64,000 nt of DNA from the NCBI GenBank assembly GCA_914767715.1, contig OU612065.1:17670001-17734000 (forward strand). Reading direction: 5' to 3'. This document shows positions 12,401-24,200 of the stretch, in pieces (the first letter of the stretch is position 1; the number at the start of each line of letters is the position of its first letter). The position numbers were made by a program, and so were the translations under genes. This DNA comes from Membranipora membranacea. Taxonomy: Eukaryota; Bryozoa; Gymnolaemata; Cheilostomatida; Membraniporidae. The notes under the pieces were generated by a model. That model was not told where the DNA came from. It searched no databases and worked only from the letters and a program-made list of their open reading frames with translations.

Positions 12401-14434
12401 ATCTTCAAGCGAACCTTGTTGGATAGATTTTTGTTGACAAACATACTTGTATCTTATATCTTAGTCACCTGATGAATCAATTTTCTGTAAAATTATGCTA
12501 AGCACTTGAATAATTTACTTGTCATAGCAAGCAGTAGCTCACATATATATGACAATTAATTCAAAAGTGCTGCCCCAGGATTTTCAGTTGAAAGAAGCTA
12601 ATTCATTGTTGGGCTCTCGGTGCACACGCAGACATGTAACAAATGGTTTCGATGCATTTATTGGCATGAGAGCAACCCATCTCCCCTTCCCTGGAAAAGA
12701 ATAGCAGTTTAAGATGTATAACACCAAATTGATGATGAGTTGTCCTCTCATATGTCATGAGAAGACAGCTCTTGATAATACCTCATATTTGGTATATAAT
12801 CCTCATCCGTTTCCAAGAGGACATAACAGGGAGTACCTTGGCCAAAAAGATAATGCAACAGGCTTGGATAAATTAAGACATCAAACTATTTCAAAGGAAA
12901 ACTAACTTTGTTTATTTCAGTGCAACATGGTACAGGAAATATATATTTTAGCAAACTCTTCTGCTTTTAAGGGCGATTAACTTTTTCTTAGCCCTCTGAA
13001 AATTGAATAATGCTCTCTCAGGGCCTTAAATGTTTATTAGCATGGAATTGTCCAGATAAGTTTCAGCCAGACAGTTTCTCAGTGCTACTCTCCCACAGGT
13101 TGTTTATGTTGCGATATCGGCTATCATTATATATGTGGTACAGCCTGTTCGTTCCATCTCTCGGGCCCATGTTAACGAGTTTGTTCACTGTGCTAATGAT
13201 CGCCTCCCACTCTGATTGAAGCACTGTCTTCTCTATATCAAAACACCCGAAGAGAAATATAAGTTTAGAACATTTTGTTCACCAAAATACACCTAACAAG
13301 CTAAATGTGGCGATTCTTACAATAAAGTAGGACCTTGATGTTTGAGCAGCAACACACATCTTAGATATCCAGGGCATTATTGTTGGATTAACATTTGGCT
13401 TTAAGACATTCATATCTCAAATAGTTATTTATACCAACCTCCGACTGCGCCTGTTTATAGCTATCATTATCCTCATACCCACTGGGCCACTACCACTGCA
13501 AATTGTGGCTGTCCCTTCAACGCCAACGTTTTTTTTCTGGGAATCTGTGGCACATATTACCAGCCACCTCATCTAGGTAGGGCAAATGAACCTGAAATAA
13601 TCATAAGATGCATCTTGTCATATGACTACGGCAATGGCTATTCTTTTGTTAATTTGAAGAACCTGACCTGACTAGTTCTCTCCTTTGCTCTAGCATGATG
13701 ATCTGCCACACTCAATGAGTGTGTACAGACCAATAATAGGACAGTTATTGTTCTTAACTTCATGAATCTCTAATAGCAGAACATGATACTTGTTGGTCTG
13801 TTGAGAACTTAATTCATAACATCAATCAGCCAAGAACATATTCATATTTACAATTTAGGTTGTTATCAATAATAAGCTAGTAGGTAGTATTGAATAAGTA
13901 GAACTTCAGCAGTTACAACTTCCCAGTGAATTCTTCGTTCATCATTGGGACCCTGTTTACACTTGACACAAAGTAGAGGCAGCTCTAGTTTTGTATGGAT
14001 GAAAAGAATGTATGTAGAAAGTATTTACTGAAGGAAAGTACATGTAGTAGTGCAACAATTAATAAGACATGTCCATCACTTTACTCAACTTTACCTTTAA
14101 TGATGTAACCTTATCAGAAAGTGTCCAATGAGAGAAGGCTATACTGAGTAAAACAACTTCTGAGCCAATCACAATGTTGTAAGAACATGATTGGCTGGAA
14201 GGTCGTTTTACTAACAGTCATGTGACACCCAGCCTTATGGTCTAGATTGCTAAAATTCCTAGATCTGAGGCTAAAGTAGCTATCATATTATTGGATAGAC
14301 AGGAGCACACAATGTCCTATCTATACTGTTTTTAAATCTATGGCAATAACACACTGCCAGAAACAGCTGAATTCAATGCAGTATATGAAAGGATGAAAGA
14401 AAGACTCAGAAAATTCCGCAGAGATATGCATTGA
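9487..14434 (+). CDS. Unrecognised membrane-anchored protein gene; last exon split by a transposon
   Basis: Exons inferred from in-phase GT/AG borders: 9487-9720, 9970-10065, 10330-10539, 10599-10952, 11223-11411, 11554-11715, and a last exon starting at 11954. All junctions are phase 0. An in-frame TAA lies two codons upstream of the ATG, which supports this start. Exon 1 encodes a strongly hydrophobic stretch (about residues 5-32), a signal anchor or membrane segment. The remainder is polar and low in recognisable motifs, with a basic patch (RDRRKKRFSYTRVKKHGKAL) in exon 4 and a basic, helix-prone tail (ERMKERLRKFRRDM). I do not recognise the family. The last exon is interrupted at 12060 by the element 12061-14343. 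As it stands the frame runs into the element and stops at 12137-12139 (about 476 residues). Host sequence resumes at 14344, and without the element plus one target copy the frame continues to TGA at 14432 (about 478 residues). The acceptor of exon 4 (second AG of ACAGAG) is the weakest call. Confidence 0.65.
12061..14343. mobile_element. 2.28-kb terminal-inverted-repeat DNA transposon, copy 1 (unclassified)
   Basis: The element starts CCATAGATTTAAAAACAGTA and ends with its reverse complement; the inverted repeats match for about 34 bp. It is flanked by the 6-bp duplication CAATAA (12055-12060 and 14344-14349). It is nearly identical to 21230-23440 plus 26934-26973. It has no long intact frame, so it is probably non-autonomous or decayed. 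A tRNA-like stretch lies near 12215-12290. The 6-bp target duplication is compatible with Dada or IS3EU-type elements, but I could not assign a superfamily. It sits inside the last coding exon of the gene at 9487. Confidence 0.92.
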
Positions 14435-15913
14435 AGCCAACAGAGTTATTTTTATTATCCGAGGAGTTAATTTTTTAGCTTGGACATCTTTTCAGAATCA
14501 GTAGAGCAATTTTGTACTGTCTTCTGCAGATTCAGTCACTTACACTGTAGCTCTGGGATCGACTGCAATTAATAATGTGTGTTTAATGTTTCAACTTTCT
14601 CGTTAAATTTTGATTATGGGTAGCGTAACTATTACCACGTCTTTGTGTGTACAGTTTTAATGCCGCCAATATATAGTCTCATTTCATCTAAGTTTTGTAA
14701 GCATAAAAGTTGTGATATGACATAGATTGATGGTGACTTGTAAGAATTTAGTCGTAGACGGTAGTGGTTTTGAACACTTTTAGCATCGAAAAATTGATCC
14801 ACCTCTTAGTGCAGAGAAGAAATGGAACGTTGCTCAATTTGGTAAACAATCATCTCAGAAATATAAATACCTATGTAATCTTCCGTCTGCAGGATATCAA
14901 TTCGATTCATGACATAGGAATTCCATTCTCTGCATGTTTGAAAAATTGAAGTGATCAGTTTGAAACACTAGCCTGCAAGACTAGACTCGAACTTTAACTC
15001 TGGGCTATGAAATCTCAGTGTGTGAAAGATTTACTGCTGTGGTAAGACAGTATCAGCGTCCCTTCGTCTTGCTGAAATAGACAAGAATTTAATTCATAAA
15101 GGACATTGAATAAATATGTTTATGGGTAAAGGGCTAAATCTACATCATTCAGACGACCGTCACACAAGGCTTGAGCAGCATGGACTAGGAACAGCTTCGC
15201 CAAATTAATCTTCGGACATGATTTCCATTTGTTAAATTCATTTACAACTATCTTGAATGAGAAAAGGCTTGAAGTTCTTCCAAATCACTGGTACAGAGAA
15301 AAGTTACTTACCTCTCGGCTTGTTTGGTTCATCACCATCATAATGACCTCTGACAAACAACTCCAGAAACTGTTGTAAAACTGTGTCTGACAGCAAACCA
15401 GGTGGAGCCTACACAAATCTGCTACAGGTGCACATTTAAAGTGTTGCATCTATGGGTTAACTGATCAGTTGATTCTTTTACTGATCAGTCATCTCCCCGA
15501 TGACAATATTCTTGCTTTCATTAAATTGCGAAATATGATGTTAGTGTCTGGATTTTCGATGCAAGAGGAAAAATAGAATTCAATAGTAGAAGTTTAGCAG
15601 GGGTTTCAATAAGTTTTATTGAAATATTGGCATCATAAAAAAGATGTGTTTCATGATAGGTAAAAAATGTTTTGCAGTCATAAACATTATGTATAGTCAT
15701 AAATTAAGATATTATAATATATTAGCAATAGTAACTCTTCTGCTGAAATGATATGCAAATAAATAATAAATTAAGTTGATCGTTTACCAGGATTAAGATT
15801 CTATATCAATGATCTGTTTGCGTAGCAATATAATCTCAATCTCATTTCGTATAAATTATATATAAATATACCCCAATTATTACGGAAGTAAGTAAGGTAG
15901 TCTTCAAAATCAA
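14435..15913. other. Convergent 3' intergenic region
   Basis: This lies between the end of the plus-strand gene and the UVSSA stop codon, so it should hold both 3' untranslated regions. A minus-strand AATAAA-type signal (TTTTATT on the plus strand near 15613) is a candidate UVSSA polyadenylation signal, and plus-strand AATAAATAATAAA is seen near 15760. No further gene is supported. Confidence 0.45.
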
Positions 15914-18900
15914 TTAGGAGTGCGCAGCTAAGAAGCTATGGCAGAATTTATCCTTCATCCTCTTTTGATCAAGCCTATTCATAGCACCTGCAACTCTCTT
16001 CATGGCACTCCTAGAAAAATCAAAAAGGCAAAATTTACAAAAACATTCCAAACTTTGAACACTGTAGTGTAAGTCATGCATCAATCAGCTAAAAGCCTGG
16101 GACCGATTCAAGTTCGAAGGCTAATTGTATTTTTGTTCCGAGGCCACAGAGTTTGCGAGTGAGAGCCATGATGTCCCAATACAGACAGAAACATTTGGAC
16201 ATCCTCTGAGACAGTGATATACATGACGGCTTTTTAACACAAAACGTTATCATTTTTCTCTTCTTTTTATTCCCCCCAACTTTTGCCGTAATTTCTTAAG
16301 CACGTTATGGAAAACATACGTCCAGGATGATATTGTCTGCCCAATAAAATAGTGTATATAACAGGAAGATTAGGCAGATTTGAACTCTTTTTACCTGCTT
16401 AGCACCTTGGATTCCAGTCGATTCCTTACTGGGTTACTGGCTTTGTTGATGTTGGTCAGTTTTGATTTCTGTTTACTGCGTTTGGATTTCTCCACCTTCA
16501 GATCGAGTCCTGTCTGAGCTTCGATATCAGCTAGGAGAGAAGGATCCTGCCATTCTGGATTCTCTGCAAGAATTAAATTTTCTGAATAATGAGACCTGAT
16601 CATTGTTGTCAAGTCAGCCAATAAGAAACATAGTCAGTCTATGCCTCACTAATGTCTATTGCGCTGTTGAATACCTATTATCCGACACTAACAGCAATAG
16701 CTGATGGTAGAGAAATAAACAGACGACTTTAAATTGAGTATCTAAAACCAACCTTTTCTCTGCTTTGCCTGTATTCTAGCTAGCTTGGCAGCATCTGCAG
16801 GGCTTGCCGGACTTCCATCATTGTTTCTAGCTAGGATTTTGCCATGAAAAGGGCATTTGACTCTGTCCATCCTCGGACACAGTCTACCTGATGCCAGAGG
16901 TGCTCTACATGTCCACTTAACTGGCACAAATTTACCTGAGAAGTCTATCCGCCTCGAGCTGTACAACTCTTGTAAACTCTAGGAAATGTATGAAAGTACA
17001 AGATAAATACATGGAAGTGGCAACTAATTAGGCTTGTACAGGACAGACAAACTCACACCCCTCATTTACATCATTCTTGAGCAGGAGGGACCATCTCTTA
17101 TGTCATATATATTTATTATCTGGAGAGCTATGAATTTTAATTGTCAAAATCAATATCAAAATGCTTTGATCTGTGTGGAGTCCTTACTATGGGCAATAAT
17201 ATACAATACCAGAGCACATAACAACTTAAGAGTTAAAATTATCTAACTAAACCATATCACAACATCTTCTACTCACATCATGTACAGAGTAACTCCTATC
17301 TTGTGACACCCAAAATCTCGCAGCATCATTTGGGAGAGCCTGCGGAACTCTCAGGTCTTCAGGGTTCTCCCAGTATTCCAGATCCAGATCGTAGTCTAGT
17401 ACTGGGGCAGACTGCTTCAGTCCACTGGTTGATGCTCCATCATTTGTGTTAGATTTGGACGCTTGCCCAGTCATTCCTATAAAATGATGATAATGCTTAC
17501 ACTTAATGGTTGAAAAATTGTAAAGCTGGAAGCTGTAAACTTGCATTCCCTGAGTAACCTTGCAAATATATTAAATTTCTCAAATGACTAGAAATTGTGG
17601 GGGCAGATGATGCTATGCAATATTGGAAGTATTACTATAAATCATGTATGGCTGTTTGGCGGTACTCATCATCACAATAATACCAACATACTGAACACAA
17701 CAAAATACTTTTCCATACTGTGCGAGGACAGCTGATGATGATACATACCCATTCTGGATTTGAAGAAAGCCACTTCATCAATATCTTCTGGAACTTCCAG
17801 TAAATCATCGTCATCATCATCTAGACATACAACACAAAACTATTATAAATCTAAAAGGCCGTTATGCAAAGTCAGCTCAAGAAATACAGCTCTTTAATAT
17901 ATAGATATTATGAGTTGGACAACACTTCAATGATTGCCTAGTCGAGCAGGTGATAATAAAACAGAAAATAGCTTACCATCCTCTTCTATCCTATGAATGG
18001 TGAGCACATCCAGATCCTTGAGGGTTTTAGTTATATGCTGTTTGAGATCTATAAGTCTGGTTAGATGATCCTGACTGGCCCCGAGTCTCTGTAGAGTAGC
18101 TAACCATCTCACTATCAGTGGTATATACTTTACAGTGAGCAACACCTTCAACTCATCTGTAGTACAGACAAGAAAATGAAACATAAACACAAATTGGAGT
18201 TGTCAGTCAATGCTTTTGGATTCAATGGGGAAACAACTGTCAAACTGAGTGGCGCTCTGGGATGTTGTGATGCTTTCTGAGCCTTACTAAACAAGACGTC
18301 GTCAGTCCAAACAGTAAATATACAAACTATTTAAAATTTCAGATTTCTGACAGTCATTACATTTCTTCCAATATCATGCAACTTACCTAGATTGTGGATA
18401 ATATCAGTGTTTTCCTCGTTTTCACGTATCACACTATGCTGATTGATGTTAATATTTATCTGCGCTTTCCTGTTCAGCAATCCGTGTTCCTGCATGGCGT
18501 GATTGGGATCAGACTTCAACTTTGGTGTTTCAGAGTCTGTTTTATCTACAGGAGAATAAAAAAAAAATCTCATAATTCCTGTAAATGATATTGTTCCAAC
18601 TGATGCATGTTTATGGGGCCTTCCTGGGAAACTTACAAGGCGATTCCATGTGTTAGGACAACAACAACTAATATCAATGTAAACATAACGTGTAGCTGCA
18701 ATATGGAACGAGTTTGAAAGAAGGTATCTCAACTGAGAACTAACCTTATATGGACATTACCTGTAGTAGAGGTGGAAACAGATTTATCTGTGAAAAGTGT
18801 GTCGTCAAAAACATCGAACACATCCTGCGAGGGTATAAGAAGCTTGAAACATGTGCTGAGCTGTGTTACATAACTCTGTATATCAGACTCCTGATCTAAA

Positions 18901-20988
18901 ACATCAATCAAACCAGAAGATGATATAGAGAATGTAGTTATATGAAGTTGTATCCCATTCCATGTCTGGTCATTTGCAAGACTAGTATCGTAAATGTGAT
19001 CAGAGTTTACATACATTTATTTTCTGAAAAAATAAATTCACAAGAGAGACACGATTATTTACAAATTTGTAAGCATTATCTCCTCTCTTATGGTTTGGCA
19101 CGATCATTGCTATCAAAAAGTAGTTTTGTGATCAATGAGCATAGATTAAGAAAACAAGTTCATACCGTTTACATCTGAGATAACCTTGTCAATGACTCTC
19201 TTCTTGGCAGCATCAGCTTTGAGTTTAACTTCCTGTTCACGCTGACGACTGAGAGCACTCTGGTGATCCGCCTTGTTAAAGTCCACCTGATGACAGTTCC
19301 TGAGGTAGTTGAATGCTAACTCTAGCTTTCGGTAGCCTACAGAGTAAGCTTCGTGCCACTTCCTCAGGGCCTGATAGGCAGAGTTCTTCAATGTTTCAGC
19401 AGCTTTTTGTGGAGGAGGGAGAGGCTGGTCTAAATCTATCTCTGTGATTGCAAAAACACATACTGTGACTGATAAAGATTAAGCTCCCATGTAAGCGTTT
19501 ACCTCTAACTTCGGAATGGTGGCACTGATTTGGCTGGATCAAGCAGAGCCAACACATTAGCTTATGGTAGATCCACCATCTAACCACCTTGGTAACGGGT
19601 GAGCAGTGTGATTTTTTCTCATAACTCACAAACAGCGAAGACTTGTTGGGACGGCTTCGACTAAGTTATGCATCATATCTTACATACCTGTAATTGTGTA
19701 TTTATAATGTTGATATAGCCTAATGATGAACAAAAAACTAATTAGGCACACAAAGGAATCCATAGAATCAGGTCTATGTCCTACCACTTAACCATACCTA
19801 GTGTTAGCTCTAGATAAGATTGGAAGTTTTCAAGTAGCAGACATCTGAACTTGTGTGACCTTGTGAACAGTTCATCAATAATCTGAAATGTAGAGAGCCG
19901 TATCTCTGAATGTTCTCTCTTCAGTTGAGACCAGAGTAACTCATAACATTGACTCACATAAACATCAGATATCCTACAACCGAAAGATAAAAACAACCAT
20001 CCTGTCATACATCAGTATATTATATAGGTATTGGCCCATGACAACAGAACAATTTTGTCGATCAACTACCAATATGTCATGACCCACTTCTCTTCCCAAC
20101 CTTTCCATCGCAAACAACCATATTCTTGGTTAACATACCGTACCAGCATGGAGAATGTTACCAGGTACAGTAAATTATATTACAAGGATAGTATATACTA
20201 TATGGTCTCCGTTCATGGGTAATGCTCATCATTAATTTATTAATTTATTTATTGAGGTTTTCTAAAAGTTTATAATTAAAGCAAATTAAAAATAACTTGT
20301 TGACCTCATACACATTAACATAGATACAAAAAATGACTTGAATAAAAAGATATAAGTGGTAGGGTGTTACATACTATATAGTGTGTAGGATAATGAAAGC
20401 ATGGTATCATAAATTGCATGAATAAGATGAAAAAAGAAAAGAAGAAACAGAGAGTGGCAAACAAAAATACAAGTTAACAACATTAGGTGGGATTAAATGA
20501 TAATGATTCATGAGGCTTGGTTGATTTAGTTACAAATGCTGGCATACAAACAAGCCTGGTGAATAGGGAACGAACAAGGGACTACTAGCAATGACTGGAG
20601 TATTACTTGCTTGTAATGTCTAAATCTATTGTTTGTGATGTGAATGGCTAAAAGAAAGTTTGTGCCATCTCCTTTATCAACACATAATTTCTTTTCTGAA
20701 TATGTTTTTTACCTTGAGTTTTACCTTGAGTCTTCTTCTGAGTCTACTGAGTCAGGATACACAAAGATTGTAACAAGGAGTAATAGGTTACTCCTTGATT
20801 GTATCTAAGAGTACATTTTCTCCTCAATTGTATTAGTCGAGTCAATGGAATGACTGTGTGTTGCATAACAGTACCTACCTGCAGATTTTCTTTATTTCTT
20901 TCACCTTCTTCTGGTCCAGCTGTGGTTCTCCAGATGTGGTGAGTGCATCACAAAGGTCAGCAAGAGCCTTACATTTTGTTGCATCCAT
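15914..20988 (-). CDS. UVSSA: UV-stimulated scaffold protein A
   Basis: Eleven exons with GT/AG borders: 20879-20988 (ATG at 20988), 19798-19973, 19166-19441, 18761-18895, 18387-18545, 17977-18156, 17749-17820, 17277-17476, 16753-16978, 16395-16563, 15914-16010. They total 1800 nt, giving 599 residues plus TAA; the human protein is 709. UVSSA acts in transcription-coupled nucleotide excision repair. It binds stalled RNA polymerase II, CSA and TFIIH, and recruits USP7 to stabilise CSB. The N-terminal VHS-like domain is clear (EIRLSTFQIIDELFTRSHKF). An acidic run leads into LLEVPED (about 352-358), the equivalent of the human TFIIH-p62 binding segment. The C-terminal DUF2043 region has the zinc-binding pattern CRAP...C...CPFHG (Cys460, Cys470, Cys478, His481), ENPEWQDP, and the final AMNRLDQKR helix. 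The shorter length comes from the central linker. It is convergent with the gene at 9487. Confidence 0.96.
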
Positions 20989-21229
20989 GTGGACCAGAGG
21001 AGCCTCTGAGTACTGCTGCTAGTAGAATTTGCTGACTACAAAAATGAACTACAACAGATCTGACCCAGCTTAGAACGAAATCCAACAGGCCAGCAATCCA
21101 TGTAACTTGTTTATTTTCTTGGTTGAACCAATGCTCATCTTAGAACACAAGCTAAAAACAAATAAGGCTCTATATGATTGGTTGAGGTTTGACACTTCCT
21201 GTATACTATTGTGTGTGTATCAGTGATCA

Positions 21230-24200
21230 CCATAGATTTAAAAACAGTATAGATAGGACATTGCGCTTCAATAACTTTGCATTATGTCCCCACCCGTATC
21301 GTCATTGAGCCACCCGCAGTGTCGCGTTACGCATAGCGTAACTGCCAGTGGGTTTATAGTCAGCACTTTTTGCCCACTAACCATATTGGCCTGGATGGCT
21401 GAGCTGTTAGCGCTGTTGTCTTTTGTTCAAGGAGTTGCAAGTTCAAACCATACTGCAGGCTCTTTTTTTCATGCTAATAGTTTTAGTTATTTGATATAGC
21501 AGGAATACAAGTAGTGCAGTTGATGATAGGTGAATCAGTGACCTTCATGTCCGGTTTTATTAAAAGCTGATCTTCAAGCGCACCTTGTTGGATAGATTTT
21601 TGTTGACAAACATACTTGTATCTTATATCTTAGTCACCTGAAGAATCAATTTTCTGTAAAATTATGTAGTACTTGTACTTGTAATTGAATAATTAACTTG
21701 TCATAACAAGCAGTAGCTCACATATATATGACAATTAATTCAAAAGTGCTGCCCCAGGATTTTCAGTTGAAAGAAGCTATTTCATTGTTGGGCTCTCGGT
21801 GCACACGCAGACATGTAACAAATGGTTTCGATGCATTTATTGACATGAGAGCAACCCATCTCCCCTTCCCTGGAAAAGAAAAGCAGTTTATGATGTATAA
21901 CACCAAATTGATGATGAGTTGTCCTCTCACATAACATGAGAAGACAACTCTTGATAATACCTCATGTGGTATATAATCCTCATCCGTTTCCAAGAGGACA
22001 TAACAGGGAGTACCTTGGCCAAAAAGATAATGCATCAGGCTTGGATAAATTAAGACATCAAACTATTTAAAAGGAAAACTAACTTTGTTTATTTCAGTGC
22101 AACATGGTACAGGAAATATATATTTTAGCAAACTCTTCTGCTTTTAAGGGCGATCAACTTTTTCTTAGCCCTCTGAAAATTAAATAATGCTCTCTCAGGG
22201 CCTTAAATGTTTATTAGCATGGAATTGTCCAGATAAGTTTCAGCCAGACAGTTTCTCAGTGCTACTCTCCCACAGGTTGTTTATGTTGCGATATCGGCTA
22301 TCATTATATATGTTCGTTCCATCTCTCGGGCCCATGTTAACGAGTTCGTTCACTGTGCTAATGATCGCCTCCCACTCTGATTGAAGCACTGTCCTCTCTA
22401 TATCAAAACACCCGAAGAGAAATATAAGTTCACCAAAATACACCTAACAAGCTAAATGTGGCGATTCTTACAATAAAGTAGGACCTTGATGTTTGAGCAG
22501 CAACACACATCTTAGATATCCAAGGCATTATTGTTGGATTAACATTTGGCTTTAAGACATTCATATCTCAAATAGTTATTTATACCAACCTCCGACTGCG
22601 CCTGTTTATAGCTATCATTATCCTCATACCCACTGGGCCAAATTGTGGCTGTCCCTTCAATGCCAACGTTTTTTTTCTGGGAATCTGTGGCACATATTAC
22701 CAGCCACCTCATCTAGGTAGGGCAAATGAACCTGAAATAATCATAAGTTGCATCTTGTCATATGACTACGGCAATGGCTATTCTCTTGTTAATTTGAAGA
22801 ACCTGACCTGACTAGTTCTCTCCTTTGCTCTAGCATGATGATCTGCCACACTCAATGAGTGTGTACAGACCAATAATAGGACAGTTATTGTTCTTAACTT
22901 CATGAATCTCTAATAGCAGAACATGATACTTGTTGGTCTGTTGAGAACTTAATTCATAACATCAATCAGCCAAGAACATATTCATATTTACAATTTAGGT
23001 TGTTATCAATAAGCTAGTATTGAATAAGTAGAACTTCAGCAGTTACAACTTACCAGTGAATTCTTCTTTCATCATTGGGACCCTGTTTACACTTGACACA
23101 AAGTAGAGGCAGTTCTAGTTTTGTATGGATGAAAAGAATGTATGTAGAAAGTATTTACTGAAGGAAAGTACATGTAGTAGTGCAACAATTAATAAGACAT
23201 GTCCATCACTTTACTCAACTTTACCTTTAATGATGTAACCTTATCAGAAAGTGTCCAATGAGAGAAGGCTATACTGAGTAAAACAACTTCTGAGCCAATC
23301 ATAATGTTGTAAGAACATGATTGGCTGGAAGGTCGTTTTACTAACAGTCATGTGACACCCAGCCTTATGGTCTAGATTGCTAAAATTCCTAGATCTGAGG
23401 CTAAAGTAGCTATCATATTATTGGATAGACAGGAGCACACTACGGCAGACGAGCTGCGCCATGTGGTAAAAATAATTCGGAATGGCGCAGCTCGGCTACA
23501 TGCAATTTACATGTGGCGCAGCTCGGCTAGAGGCAATTTATGTGTGGCGCAGCTCGGCTAGTTTCAAATTTTGAAGCCATGAGAACACAACTCATGAATT
23601 TGATAGTCTGTCCCTACTCAGTCGGAAAAAGTTAGAGTCAACTTGGGTTTTGGAGGTATGATTGTTAACAACTAAGTCTGCAACATCTTGATAGCTGAGT
23701 CTGATGATTGGGTCCTAGCCCTGACTTTGAGGTTAGAGCATCACTCACTGGCCTGATCACTGAAAGGTGACCTTTTTTAATGTTATCACTATCAGACATT
23801 CTCAACATAGAGCCACCTTAGAAAAGATATATGCAGAGGAGAGGAGTCTGTCAGGTGAACTGTTCTGATTGTCACCAACCAATCTATCTTACCAACCAAG
23901 GACCAGCAGGGACCAGCTAGGAGCACTCCTTGATCTTTCACTACAGACAGTTCCTGGACCAATCTGTAGAATCTATGTATGTATGTATTTAATTTTTGTC
24001 ATTGAATCACTCATTGTTACAGTGAATGGGAGTCAAAGAATTGGTGGAATGTTGATGATGATGCAGCAGCACCCTCACTGGCAGACTACTATCTTATCTA
24101 TCTATGACCCCATGGTCCTACTCCAAAACCTGTCTGGGTATGTAGCAATGTTTGACTTTCATATTACATTCAATTCTTTCATTCAATGACCTCTTAGTTC

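Noticed and set aside
12115-13219. Open frames inside the 2.3-kb element as a transposase
   Set aside because: The frames are 60-70 codons, differ in length between the two copies and show no catalytic motif.
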